Assembly (NCBI GenBank): GCA_963989385.1
Contig: OZ022506.1
Location: forward strand, 66,599,434 to 66,663,433
Direction of reading: 5' to 3'
DNA: 64,000 bases
Source: Ctena decussata
Lineage: Eukaryota; Mollusca; Bivalvia; Lucinida; Lucinidae
The position numbers were made by a program, and so were the translations under genes. Under the pieces are notes generated by a model. The model was not told the DNA's origin. It ran no database searches and saw only the letters and a program-made list of their open reading frames with translations. This document shows, one piece after another, positions 9,763 to 24,000 of this stretch (position 1 is the stretch's first letter; the number at the start of each line of letters is the position of its first letter).

Positions 9763-12700
9763 GTACTGTAATTTTCGAATATCTCCCGTCTTTTATAAAC
9801 CACGGATCGCACGTGTTTCCTAGGATGCCTGTTTTTATCATTTGCGTCCTTTGAACGCACGAATGGAGAGCTCCAGTCCGAACAATTTGTCCTTTTATTA
9901 ATATGAATTACAGGCCAAAAGTCATTTTCTGTTGTTTAAGGTAGATTATTGCACATGCTAATAATAGGCATGTTTAAACGAACACAAAACAATGTATTAA
10001 CAATGTGCTTGACGAGCTATAATGACCGCCTTTGCGACTTTTCGTATGCAAGTTGCAGGGCAACACTCCGTCAGTACAGAAGCAAGCGGCAAGATTGAAT
10101 GACGGGTTACACTTTGGCCGATTTTGTGCCCACGACCGATCTTGATAAAATTTATGTATCTAAAAGCTTGGCATTTGGCAGTTTATATAAGCACATATTT
10201 AAGTTTGCGGTTTCATAAATAATTACGGGACTTCCGATTTATTGCATAAGGGGTGCTGAATGGGGGTACACTAACTACCTGCAGTTTTTTTTTTATATAA
10301 TCAGCAATTCTACTGACATATCAGCCCTCCAAACTGACAGATATAATACTTTTGGTTCTTATCCACAGTCTAAAAGAGATATTTTCGCTAAAACCATCTT
10401 GTAAGAGGAAATTTTATTTGAATTTTACGAAACCTCAGAACAATAGATTTTACAAGTGATTATTAACACAATGATAAGCATGTAAAGTGTTTGCTTTGTG
10501 AAAATAATGAAACAAATGAACAGGAAGTCGATTATAATCGTTTATTGTTTAACAAATGTATTCTTGGCAAAACGTAAGGGGAAATTTTATTTGAATTTTA
10601 CGAAACCTCAGAACAATAGATTTTACAAGTGTTTATTAAAACAATGATATGCATGTAAAGTGTTTGCTTTTGTGAAAATAATGAAACAAATGAACAGGAA
10701 GTCGATTATAACCGTTTATTGTTTAACAAATGTATTCTTGGCAAAACGTTTGAATTGCACGATTGTGTTCTGGCAAGTGCGTGAAAAGGTCAACAACCTT
10801 ATTCTTTTATTAAGCATTATTTACTATTTATACATATAATGAAAGCTTCATCATATCAAATATTAAACACGTATGAAAGATTACGTACAAGGGTCATCCA
10901 ATAAGTCCTGCAAGCGGCCAAGTTTAAGGCAAATGATAATTGAGAACGAACCAAGCAATCCACATTTCTACATTTTATCTTCTCTTTTTTCCAGTCAACA
11001 ATTTCCAGAAACGTTATGATCTTGCAAATGGCGTTGCTAGGCAACTAAAGAATACTGCCATTATGGGTGCGGCGGTGGCATTTAGTTGTCTGTTTAAGAT
11101 CCCTTAGCTTAGTTCAGAACGTTTGTAAATATCTGAAGATTGCTGGGAGATACGGAAAATAATACTGGAGTATGGACACGGTACCAAGGTTAAGATATTG
11201 CTGTCAGTCAAGATATTAGTATTGTTCAAAGGAAGATCACCATGTTTTTCGGGCAGCTAAAATATCATATAAAATGAGTATATGAAGAAGAGGCTTTCAC
11301 AGCAGATGAATTGTTTCCTAAACTGCCATTAATTTGTTGGCAAAGAAAAGTCCTGAGATGATTAGAGAAAATAAAAGCTCCGAGCCGTGTTTAATGTCGT
11401 TTGCAGCCTTAAGAAACCAAAGGTAAACCTCAAAAACTAGAATTTTGCTAAAATTCTGCAATATTCTCTTGTTGCCTAGCAACCACATTTGTTTGGCAAT
11501 GTGAAATGATAACTGTCTCATATTTGAGTTCTTCAATATAAGGCGATGACTTTAGAACATGAATTTTTGTAATTTGACAGAATTCTAAACATATATGCAG
11601 GAATTTTCTTCCCCTCACCTCTTGTAGAAGACGTCGTGTTTGTGCAATTTCACCGCCGGTATCGCTTACACCTTTGCATTCAAAACTCTCCCATATCTGA
11701 GAAAGGAATGTCACATGTATGATTTTTAGCACGTATGTGTATTATATAAGTAAGTTGTTAATGTTGTAATGTGATTACCCTACCTCAGTTAATGAAACAG
11801 TAATGGCGGCGTTTGCGAGACTTATTGGATGACCCTCGTATTTATGGATGCTACACAGGTACAAATGTTAAAAATATTAGACAAAATCAGTGAACCAAGA
11901 AAAAATAGATCACAGGGACCTACATGTAGTACCAAATGAGACGCAGCACTGAAGTGACTTACTATTCCAAGACCGATGAAGAGTCAATTAATTATTAGTT
12001 CGAAATAAAACACATTAAATACAGGTCACAACGACCTACAAATAATATGACTTCATTTGCAATGTCTGACTGAACCATTGTCTTTAGTGTGATGCATATA
12101 TATTGTTGAATATATAAGGAAAAGAAGAGTGATCTTTTAAATATATGTCACAGTAACCAACAATAGTATGAGGATATTTTTTTGTATCGTTTGACTGACC
12201 AACTATTTGTAATTATGTTGCGAATCCAAAAACCGTGTTGAGATATAAGTGAAAATCCTGGTCCGTGCATAAAGTTCAAGGACTCAGTATGCATGGATGA
12301 TTTTCAGTTCCAACATTTTAAGGATATGATCTGATCAAATATCAACACTCCTACCCCAAAGATATCAAAAGAGGTAAGGAAAAAGCTCATCCAAGTAACT
12401 TTTCATACAGTTAGTGGACCAAAGTTCAAGGTCACAGAATTTTACAATGCATCAACTTCAGACAGAGGAATACATCATTTAACCTCGTAGCAACATTATA
12501 ACATCAGAGGTTATATCAATGATGATGGAGTACATTCAGTCTAACGCCTTATATACGCACATGACGCCATACCAATACGCATGCTCAGCGCTGCCCCCTC
12601 CCCGACCCCTCTCCCCCCCCCCCCCCCCCCCCACATACACACACAGAATCCTTGGTGGGGGAATTAGAAAACATACTACATAGATGAACACTTTGAAAAG

Positions 12701-15700
12701 ATGTGTTGTGTCATATAATGCCTCTACTTTCTATCAATTACAAAACAACTGATGCGATTTTGAAATAAATCCTTTAGTCCTAGTGTTGGATACATGAAAA
12801 TTTACCCCAAATATTCATTTTTCGTTTACTCCTACCCTCGTAACCATTGTGATATCACGGGTTTATGATAAATATGTATATGAGGAATAATTATGTATAA
12901 AAATTGTAGTGGTTACGAGGGTAGGATGAATTGAAATTTGGATGCACAGTGGACTTTGGTAGTTCAAATTCCCGTAGGTTCAATGTTAAATGTTTCAGAC
13001 GGTACATGTATTCCACCGCAAAATAAACCTAAAAGACATTAAAATACGGGAAAATGAAATCATACAGAATAAACTAGAAACATCTAGCTAACATTTTTGC
13101 ATGTTTTTGTGGTTATCTGCCTACCTTCGAAAATCGACCTTTTCAGTTGGCACATTTCAATAGTAAAGTGTAACTCGTCCTTTGCGGTTACAGATAAAAG
13201 ACTTTAATGCAAAAGCTAATATAGTATGCAGATTCGAATATTGTAAAAATGGAAGGGCATGCGACATTGAATGAAAATGTTTGTGACAATATTTTGACTT
13301 GTGAACTGCTGCTAAAGTTAGGACAAAAAATCACGATTGCTGACCATGATCTGAAACAAGGATTTTATAGAACTGCAATCAGCAAGGTGATGTCGATGAG
13401 GCCGAAAAATAGTGTCAAACATTTTCTTTATTTTCATAGAATTGTGGTTGAATTTAATAACGATCAAACATGATTTTTCATTGTATTAACATTTACCAGG
13501 TCCCTCGGTGGCTTTTGATAGCCTCGGTCTTCGGGACCTGGCAAATGTTAATGCAGGAAAAAAACATGTGTCTTTCGATACTGAACCTTATCAGTCCATG
13601 TATTTTACATTGTCATCACTTTCCCATTGTATTCCACCAATTAGTCTTTGGAAAAGCTCGAATATATATTTCGCATTTATTCTGCTGTCCTTTAAGGTAA
13701 TACCAAAGTGCATTTTAAAGATGTGTCATTTTTTTTTCGCTCTACGTGGTATTCACGCAAACATGGCCTTTAAATGCTATTGAATACTGCTTGGTTTCGC
13801 AAGGAACAACAACAACAACAAAAAAACTGCTCCGAAAATATTTTATTGGAATGTGTTTATAGGTGATTTTTCGATAAATATAACCGAGTAAATATTACAT
13901 AAACGGATTGGTTTAATTACACCTCCTGTTCAGATTAGCATGAAAAAGAGCGTTTTCCGTTCCAGTTATCCAGGGTCTAACTACATGAAAAACTGACATC
14001 TCATTTCTTCTGAAACACGCCAGGGGTTAATTTCTTGCAAAGATGTTTCTTTCGCGCGACATGACGTCGCGTTAATAGTAACCTTGTACCGCGACAGCAT
14101 GTACTTCGGTAGAAACATCACCGCGGACGCATTGAACCATTTTCTCTCTCTAGACAGAATGTGATATTTATTCAACAAGTTCAATTTGTACGTTTTTTTT
14201 CCTTGAAATATTATGACAACTCATTAATTTTATCGGACATAAAAGAAATGTCAGAAACCTCTCTCAGCGCTCTTTTAAATTTGACGTTAAAAGAAACGGT
14301 GTTATCTAAACGGGGGTATAGTTTTAAAGATCGTCTTTAAGAAATACTTATGTGGTGAAAACTTAATATTATTTCATCAGTTTGCATAAACCACATTTCA
14401 TTAAAACATGAAAATTTGAGACATAGTTTTCAGAGAGCTTTTTTTCTCTATTTCAGTTTTACGTGAGAAAAAGGCTTATTTCAACAGCATCTGAAATAGT
14501 AACGTCTGATGTCTGCGTCAATTTACAAGTAATGCGAAGACATTGGGCAGAAATTATAATAACACAGCTTTCCAGGCCTCTCAGCCGCACGTACTTTAGT
14601 CTTTAGTACGAAATTTATTGTTGCAGACCAATGTCAATTAATAAAGATATATAAGCATAAAAACGTCAAACCACCATATTTTCACGACGTCATTGAATAA
14701 GGAAATGCGTGTTTCAGGCTCAAAGAGAAGTCATTTCGTGATAAACAAAAGACAGAATATTGGTTGACCAGAAAACTGATATGTTTTGCTTTGTCCTATT
14801 CCATTTTAAGTATACATTTCAAAGATAACAAAAATTCCAACTTACATACATGTACATGTATTTGTTTTTAGAGAAATCATTGTTTAACAAATAGAGAGAG
14901 AGAGAGAGAGAGCGCGAGAGCGCAACAACCCGTATATATTATTGCTGTCTATAATTCATTCACTTACGCCAGCAGACTTGCAGACATTTTAATATTTCTT
15001 TCGATACCCAACCATATCAGCAGCAGTGTTCTGAACACATGTATATATCATTGAATTTTGCAGCATTATGGTAAATATAGTAACAGACTTGAGTTGGAGG
15101 ACAAGATAGAAGACAGACACCGGAGGCGCTGGGCTAAGGGGGACTGGACAGATGACTCAGACCAAATGATACTCATCATGCAGTCTTTGACAGATAATAA
15201 GGGAGAGGTAAACATTACAAAGTAAATTAGATTACAGCAAAAAATTCTACTCCCCTGAGCAGGTCTGACAGAAAAAGAAAACTTTAGATGATGTGGGGCT
15301 GGCTGGCTATATCTTTTGTGCACACGCTGTATACTACCGGACAAGATTTCCACACGGACGTCAAAGGTCGGTTAGCTGAGAAACGGAACATTGTTTTCAA
15401 CCAGCTGGATAAAGCTTATTATTCAAAGTTAAGCTTCGAGTAACGGGAAGTATAAAAGGGAAAGGACCATTTCTTTCTGTACCTGCTCTGTGTTGATACT
15501 AAAAATTAGCGATTTCTGATAAAAATGATAAAATTCGATTTGGCTGCTCGATCTGAGAAAAAAAAAAATAGATTACTGTGATCCCAAAGGCATTTGAAAT
15601 AATATCATTTTATGCATATTTGTATCCATTCTCAATGAACTTTGTATACCATTTATAAGTTTGTACATTGTACATTTAAAAGATAATTGCCTTTATGTTT

Positions 15701-18700
15701 TGGGCCTGTCACTCGGGTGAATGTCCGACAACTAATGTTCAGCTAACCGATTGTCAACGTACAGTGGCAGCAGCTTCCGATGGAAATCCAGTCCGGTAAC
15801 ACACAGTGATACTGCAACCCATAGCATAGCCCGCTTGAAGTGGTGCTTATAAGTACTTACAGTTAAATGCGAAAGCATAATATGCATGCGAGGGCATAAA
15901 GCATTTTGTAAAACTTCCATGTGTGTATCCTGCTAGTTTGCAGGTGAGTAATATAATTGCTGTTTCATTTACGATCTCAAGTCGTGAGTCCCACTAAAGA
16001 CATGAATCATGTGCGAGCTCTGTCCGAAGCCCCCTTGTTTTATTTATATGCCTGTGTCAGTAGGCAAAAGTTTTCCAAACATACATTCTACTGCAAATAG
16101 TCATACACAATTTACCGTTGTTTGTTTATGTATAGGTGTTAGGAAAAGACTTCGCTAAAAGACTATTACATTGGTCTCGATATGGCTTTGAAGAACTTGG
16201 TGATACCGGTGGCCTAGGAATTGGACACACGACTTATACCACTATCAAACGTCGGAATTTTACGTCAGAACCGAAAAAGGTAGGTACAGGAAATTACACG
16301 AACCTCGCTGCATTTTGACATAGATACAAACAAGGCAGCCAACGCATGTCACGAATACATGATTATAGTGGTTGAAAAGAAAATGATCTCGAATGAAAGA
16401 AGAAAATCAGCTATATCCCTATTCTTGCAAGGCCGAATTAATGTCATAAAGTGCAATTGCCCCTTATTTAGGACCTTTTTTTCTAAAGCAAATACTATCA
16501 TTTTATGAATTATAGCCGCTTTATTTCATAAACCTATGATTATTGTTTCATACAAATGACATTAGTACGAATAAACTTTTTTTTACGAAATTAAATTCGG
16601 CCTCGTAAGACTTGAGACTTATTGTCTTACCTAGTTCGATGTTATATTCTTTTGAAACATAAGATATTTTCCGTTATACATGTAAGAAAGTGCTCGTGAA
16701 GTACGTTGGCTTTAAATTTTAAATATGATATACCTTGGGCAAACATTTTGCAGACAGAAAATTTGTCGTCTACTTTTTCTGCGCTTTGAGTGTTAAAACA
16801 CTGAACATTGCATATAACTGTATTTCAAATAGCTGCCAGCAGTCGTCGGCCTATCAGTAAGGAAAATTTAGTAAAACAATCAAAAGTTTCGATAACATGG
16901 AAATAAGTGCTACATGTACTGCAGCCTTTCAGTTATCAACGGCAGCAATAATATGATCCGGTAATGATTTGATAGATTAAAGCCAATGGTTGGTTGGTTG
17001 TTTTAAGGAATGAATATCAGTTTTCTGATGCTTATCGAAGTATAAACTATACTGGGTCGCGTGCAAAGCAATCGAACCCCGAAGGGGTTCATGTAAACTT
17101 TGCTAGCGACTCAGTGTAGTTTATACTTCGATAAACACCAGAAAAATTAAGTTTATTCATTTTGCTTATATTTACATTCTTTTCTATCTTTTATTTGACA
17201 ACAACTTTGCGTCAACTAAAGTTGAAGCAGAAAAACATTTATACACAGTCTTTCTACTAAAAGCGGTACAGCGTCAACGACATACATGTAACAGCGACGA
17301 CATAACATTGCCTACGTCTAATCAGATTGGAGAACCATGGTTTATTTTGACGTCCCTTAAAGTCATGTAATGTCGCGTGAACCGATGTGGTTATTGAAGT
17401 ACTCGTATAAACTACATTACGTTCTTGAAAATAGCTTACGATAGGGCTTTTCAATAAATGCACTTAGAATGTAAATATTTGGGTTTAATGTTCCCGTGAG
17501 ACAGTATTTCAGTCTATATCAGACAGTCTCCCAGAGAGAGGGAGAAAGAACAGAGAAATGATAGCTGAGAGAAAAATATCTCAACAACCCCGCCCGCACC
17601 TACTGCAAGCATAGTAGGCCCTTGCCCTACTTTAATCCAAATAAGTAGAACATCCCGGCACTGGAAGATATAGCCAGCACCATCGCCTGACTACCATTCT
17701 ACGATTAAAACCAAGGCACCCAAGCTAACTGAATGCATTTTAAGATCATTAGTACAGAATCCATCTCATATGTACCCGATTTGGGTTAACCGTGGGCCCT
17801 TTCTGTAGAACAATTTAAAATGGCAATGATTAATTATTATAATTTTGAGTCATATTCAGATATAAGGTCATATTGTAATACTATAATCATGCTGACATAC
17901 TTGAATATTTACATTCTCAGTGTGTTTATTGAAAAGCCCTATAGTAAACCATTAGAACGTAATGTAGTTTATACTTCAATAACTACATCGGTTCCGCGAC
18001 GTTACATGAGGCTAAGTAACGTCAAAATAAACCATGGGTCTCTCCAATCTGATTGGGCGTAGGCGACGTTATTGTTCCGTTGTTAGTAGAAAAACTGCGT
18101 ATAAATGTTTTTTTTCTGCTTCAACTGTAGCCCCTACCGCAAATTTTGGGTCAATGAATAGCTAGTAAAGAATGCAAATATAAGCAATGAACTTATTTTT
18201 TCTGGTGTTTATCGAACATTGGGTCGCTAACAAATACTTGAACCCCATGGGGTTTCACTTACTTTGCACGCGACCCAATGTAGTTTATACTTCGATGGTG
18301 TTTATCGAAGTACTAGTATAAACTACATTGGGTCGCTAGCAAAGTTTACTTGAACCCCTTCGGGGTTTACTTACTTTGCACGCGACTCAATATAGTTTAT
18401 ACTTCGATCAACACCAGAAAAATGAAATTCATTCTTTAAATATATTGGCGCACAGAAAGGTTTACAATGACTTTCGTTACGCTAGGACTCAGTTTATATC
18501 ATGGTTATTTGTAATAGGAAACTAATCTAGGAACTTAGTACCGCTATGCAGAGGTTCTATAAGGTCATATTATAATACTATTATCATGCTGACATACTTG
18601 AATATATTGGCGCACTGAATAGTTTACACTGATTTCGTTACTCTAGGACTCTTGTTTATATCATAAGAAACAAATCTAGGAACTCAATACCGGTATGCAG

Positions 18701-21055
18701 AAGTTCTATAAAGGTAAAAGATCGCCATTTTCATTTTTTTTATCTCCCTACTGAATGGGAGTCAACTCTATAAGGAAAGCATCTGCTCCTCTAGGAGAAA
18801 ACTGTCAGCTCTTAAAATAAAGGATATTTTCTCCTCAGGAGCGAAGACTTTTGTTTAAGAGTGGGCCACCTTTAGAACCATAAAAGCAAGCATATAAGAT
18901 GTCTGCCTTTGCGCTTGCGAGTTAATACGTAGGCGTCTCTTACCTGACGTCTTCAGCTACCGTGTCTTGTGGAATGCGACAGTAAGTGTGGCTTGGAGAG
19001 AGCTGATCGTTGCCTGCCCTTCACCTTTTTCAAACTTTAGGAGTTTTGTGACACCAAAGAAGCTAAATACAGAATGCGCATCATTCTGTTGGATTAAATT
19101 GGGTGTAGTTACATTTATTGTGAAGAAAAAAAATGGCAGAGAAACATGAAGGTGTACCCATACACCTTAATACGAAGTAGCTCTATACGAGCCGCGACAC
19201 GAGAAAACCAACAATGTGGTTGTGCGCCCGGTGCAGACTCAGATCAGCCTGGGCATCCACCCAGTCTGATCAGACTCTCCGCTTAGGGCTTGAAGGGTAG
19301 CTAAGGGTCTGATCTACCGCCATGCGGACTGCCAAGACTCTGATCAGGCTGGGCGGATGCCCAGGCTGATCTGAGTCTGCGCTGGGCGCACAACCAAATT
19401 GTTGGTTTTCTCGTGTCGCGGCTCAATTATAATGCCCTTTCTCACAGGCGGCAAAAGAAACCTGGAAAGAGAGTGGTGAAAAAGTGGCACCCAACGGTGG
19501 TGTTATGAGAACATCTATTCTTGGTATTCATGAGTTCTGGGATCTTGACAAGGTGCTGCGTAACGCTGAAGAAATGTGCATAACAACACACGCTGACCCA
19601 AGGTAAGAGTATAAGTTGCAGTCCATTGACTTGCAGCTCAGATATTATGTACACTAAAAAATAATAATTCTAATGCACTTGTAACGCGACGTCTGATTGG
19701 ATAACGTCAAAAACTTGCGATAGTATAGCCTGCAATATCCTGTCGGAAACCCGATGTCAAATTACGTTATGTCGCTTCTCATTGGTTGATGTCTGGTTTT
19801 ACGTCGCTGAAAGTGCTTGCTGTGGGTGCAAAGTAGCATACTTTTAACGCTGAAAATATGATAAGTGCATTAGAATGGGGATAACTGTATTGAAAATTGT
19901 CATTTGGGGTGGCTAATCGTCGGTTTTATGGTCGCAAATAGCGTTTTACGGCTCCGCTAGCGCGTCGCCGTAAAACGAAATTTCCGACCATAGAATCGAC
20001 GATTTACTTCCCCAAAAGACAATTTTAAGTACAGGTATCCTCTTAATATACAAATAGACTGAGAACATCCCGTCGCCTCGCAAATTCGATGGGGCACCAC
20101 AGACGAGCTTGGAATTATCTCTTCATCTGGTTCTGTTCTCTGACCGCTGCACTAGATGCCCTGGCAAAGTCCAACCCCGCCTACTCATTTATTTTGTTGC
20201 TATACTGGGTTATTTAGTTTAAGACTTAGTCTCAAATATTCCCGAGGAATAAACAGCAAGAACGCGAGAGTGCAGGAGATTTATGCACTCTCGTGTCGTC
20301 TTCAGGTCACCCTTGCTCTTATTTTTTCGGGTGTATTATGATGGCAAGGTTTGTAGATATATATGTACATGCACAAAAAGTGTAAAGACTGAGAAGAAAT
20401 TTTAGATCATTTTATACTGACGTGTCCAGAACTACCTCAAGTTAGAAACGTTGAACAAAAAAATTAAACAAATTAATAAAACAGAACTTTCATACTTAAA
20501 CGATGCAGAAAAAAATCAGGCAACTTTTGACTGAACAGTCGATATTGGACTTCAATTTATATGCTACAGTTGTCCTCGCATCACAAATCAGAAATTTAGT
20601 CAGAGTAGTGGCATCTGTTCTTTTCAGCTTGCTCTCTATGATGACGTAAGTATGTGTATTTTGTTACGACGTATTTTCTTTCAAACGTCAAAATATCATT
20701 ATTAAATCTAATCGAGACTGGTATTTAATGCTGAGAGGGATATTTACTGAAGAGAAAGAAAAAGCATCGAAAACCCATTCCTGCTGTTTTTACATCACGC
20801 ACATGTGTATTGTGCGAAATGGGCGTTACTCCCGTTGGTACAGCGTTTTTTTATGTTGCATTTTACTGTTTTGATCTTTTTGTGTCATTGCAGATGTCAG
20901 GCATCAGTTGTTGCAGTTTGTGTTGCGATAGCCTTGATGCTTCAGAGAAAACCGCCGTATTTTAATTCCACAACCAAGCAGTACGATATTGAGAAGATCA
21001 TAGATAAATGTTATGACTGCGCCTCTTCTCTTTTGGTCGACTCCTATCAAGTATG

Positions 21056-21086
<31 letters not shown>

Positions 21087-24000
21087 GCATAAAGAGTATG
21101 GTAGGTACACATGCATCTGGTCATTCTTGATAAGCATAAAGGGTATGGTGCTATGATACATTTATTTACTGGCAATCAGTTGAGTAGGGGCGATGGTTTA
21201 TTGGGCTACGCAAGCGGTATTTTATACTATTTAGAATAAGTCAGAAGTGGATATTTTTGGATAATATACCTATTTTTATATTGTGATTAATTTGAAAGTA
21301 AGGTCTATGGTATGTATGAAAATGATAATTTGAAAATAAGTTCTATGGCAAAGAAGAAAATTGTAAAAACGGAGATGTCGCTGCTCGAAATTTTGTGCTA
21401 CAGTCGCCAAAACACCGGTGCCCATGGGTACAAATCAAGATTTAAGATATGAAAATATTAATAACCTTACTTGCAATCCTCTTACACTTGCAGTATCAAA
21501 TATCCGATTGGTTTAAGCAATATTTGATCCGCGACACGACAAACCTAACAAAGTGGCATGTGCGCCCAGCGAAGACTCAGATCAGCCTGGGCATCCGCCC
21601 AGTCTAATCAGAATCTTCGCTGTGCGCATGGAGCTAGCTTTGACACTTAGCTCCCCTTTAGCGCAAAGCGAAGATTTTGATCAGACTGGGTCAAAACCCA
21701 GGCTGGTCTGAGTCATTGCCTGGCCCAATGCCACTTTGTTGTCTCGTGTCGCGGCTCATTTATAAATGACTCTTCACCTGCTTAGGCATTCATTTGGCAT
21801 ACCACCCTAATATCGAATCCAGAAACAGATTTTTAGATTAGTTTGAAGAGGGAGCTCTATAAAGAGTGGCCCCGAGACTGTTTCCGGCTTTTCATGAGAA
21901 TTTACCATCTCAAGAGCATGTGCAAGTTCAAAGCAGCATCAAAAACTATCAGAAAGCAACCAGCCAAGAATATAAACCAGATACCATGGCGTTCCAACTC
22001 CCCGCAGTATGTTTAGTACCGTGTTGATATATGGAGACCAATGTTCGTACGATGAAAACGCAGATTGGAAAGGTCGTCCGACAGCGCATTTACCCATCAC
22101 ATAAAAACTGCAACCTTTACTTAAACGCAATGTGGGACGTCGATGCAGACGCCCGAGTGACTGAGGACAATAGATCTTCCTGTAGATACATACATAATAC
22201 TTCCGTTTTTTTTCCTTCTGCTGATTCAAGAAGGACATATGTCAGTAACTGGCGAAAGTATGTGCATTTAGTACTGGTTAACCGCTTAGGCGGTCTAAGC
22301 CTGCCAATGATTAGTGTGGTTAGGGTAACTCTTCATCCCGACATGACCATAGCTGTTTGCGTAAAGCAACACAACAACAATATACAAGTGAGCTAAAAAG
22401 TCTTCAAGAGCATGTCATAAACTGCTGTAGGCCATCTGGAACAATGTTATCGCAACTTGCATTTTCGGTCGGTACTCTTGTAACGTTCTTTAATTATAGG
22501 ACGCAAATAAGCTGTATAGACTCAAATTTTGGTTAGTTGCAATAAAACTTTATACAGTATAATGATTGAAATGACTATCAGCAAGCAACAGAAAATCAAA
22601 GCTTAATCATTTTATGTAAAATGCATGATATATATGAATATGCAAAGACGCGCCTTGGTCGAGTGCTATGGCACATAAGGACACAGGCTCGAACTCCAAC
22701 CGAGCCAGCGACTGAAAAATTCTGTAAATCCAGCAGCAAAAGCATACCTGTTTCGAATCAGGGATGGTTAAAGGCAGCGAAATGAGATACACCTTTCTTT
22801 CATATAGATACGATGACACCTCATGCCGAGTCCGGCCACTTACTTTCATTTCTCCTTCTGCTGATTAAAGAAGGGCGGTTGTCAGTTACTGGTGAAAGTA
22901 AGTACACGTTGTACTGGTTAACCGCTTAGGTGGTCAAAGCCTGCCCAGGAATAGTGTGGTTAGGTTAACTGATGGTCCCGACATGACCATAGCTGTTTAC
23001 AGTGGACGTTAAACAATAACACAACAACAACAACAACAACCTAATGCCGAGTGCTCCTACGGCCGCACCTCTATGGTCGTCTTCTATGTGAATATATAAT
23101 TATATGATTTTGAATAAACATGTATTTTTTAAAGTCTCGGCCATTTATCGATTCCATAACCTGTAAATATTGAAAAGACTCCGCCCCGTGACTCTATTAA
23201 ATTATTGTAAAGTGCTTGTCTTGAGCATGCAGCCTACATAAATGGAGTGAAATGCTAGGACATATCAGTAGGCTGATACAAGTCTTCAGTCATAGTCATA
23301 CAGTACAAAACTTTTGTTCATTGCATACTACATGTATAATTGTTTAGTTGTGTATTCACAGAAAAGCGAGTTACAACAATGTTTAAAGTGTTCTGATATA
23401 GAAGTTCTACGACTGGACGAAGACAGGGCAATAGGGTACACTTTTAAATGTCTCGGTGCTGGGTTCTGGGCTCTCAAACAGAATGACTTCAGAACAGCCT
23501 TGACAGAAATTGTTATGAATGTAAGTGTCTATGTTTTCATTTTTCCACTAGAGACCTAGAGGCAAAATGAAGTACAGTCAAACCTGTCTTGAGGGTCGTC
23601 CAAGGCAACACAAAAACTAGTTGCGTAAGACAGGCTCATTTGCACTGTATTTGCTTCAAGGGACCCCAAAAGATTGTTAAACGGCCGATGACACTGGTGA
23701 CTCTAAATAGAGGTGACCACATATGCAGGTTTGGTTTAAACAATATTAATTCCGAGAAATTATCACATACAAATAATGTACAGAATAAATAATCAGAATT
23801 TGGTCGGAAGCAGTAAGATTGTAAAGACCATCTCTTCAAACATCGACATGTCTCCCAGAAAGAGGGAGACAGAAAAGAGATATGATAGCCGAGAGAAAAG
23901 ATATCCTAACAATCCCGATCTGCAACTATTGTAAGCACCAACTATTATCCAAATTAGTAGGACGCCCTGGCACTGAGAGTTACCCAGCAGTGTTGCGCGA

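Larger units (their letters stand above)
9763..15063 (+). other. Hydrolase intron 1
   Basis: 5.3-kb intron between GTACTG and TTTTGCAG. It holds a 173-bp tandem duplication (10401-10749), a mariner-like element (10888-11838), small hairpins (12831-12925, 13486-13551) and a (GA)n run at 14893-14913. A poly-C run lies near 12608-12632. The remainder is AT-rich and featureless. Confidence 0.8.
16280..19447 (+). other. Hydrolase intron 3
   Basis: 3.2-kb intron, much of it a large palindrome (17030-18412). A 236-bp hairpin element (19189-19424) ends only 23 bp before exon 4. The acceptor is CCCTTTCTCACAG. Confidence 0.8.
21051..23361 (+). other. Hydrolase intron 5
   Basis: 2.3 kb. It starts with a (GTAT)n run to about 21085. 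It holds a hairpin element (21526-21757) and two headless SINE-A bodies (22211-22381 and 22849-23038). A tRNA-like stretch at 22648-22710 precedes the second. Confidence 0.8.

Noticed and set aside
13249..13473. Alternative first exon of the hydrolase (ATG frame ending at an AAG|GTGATG donor in phase 0)
   Set aside because: It would replace the exon carrying the conserved GDAIG motif and Glu131, and its sequence has no family resemblance.
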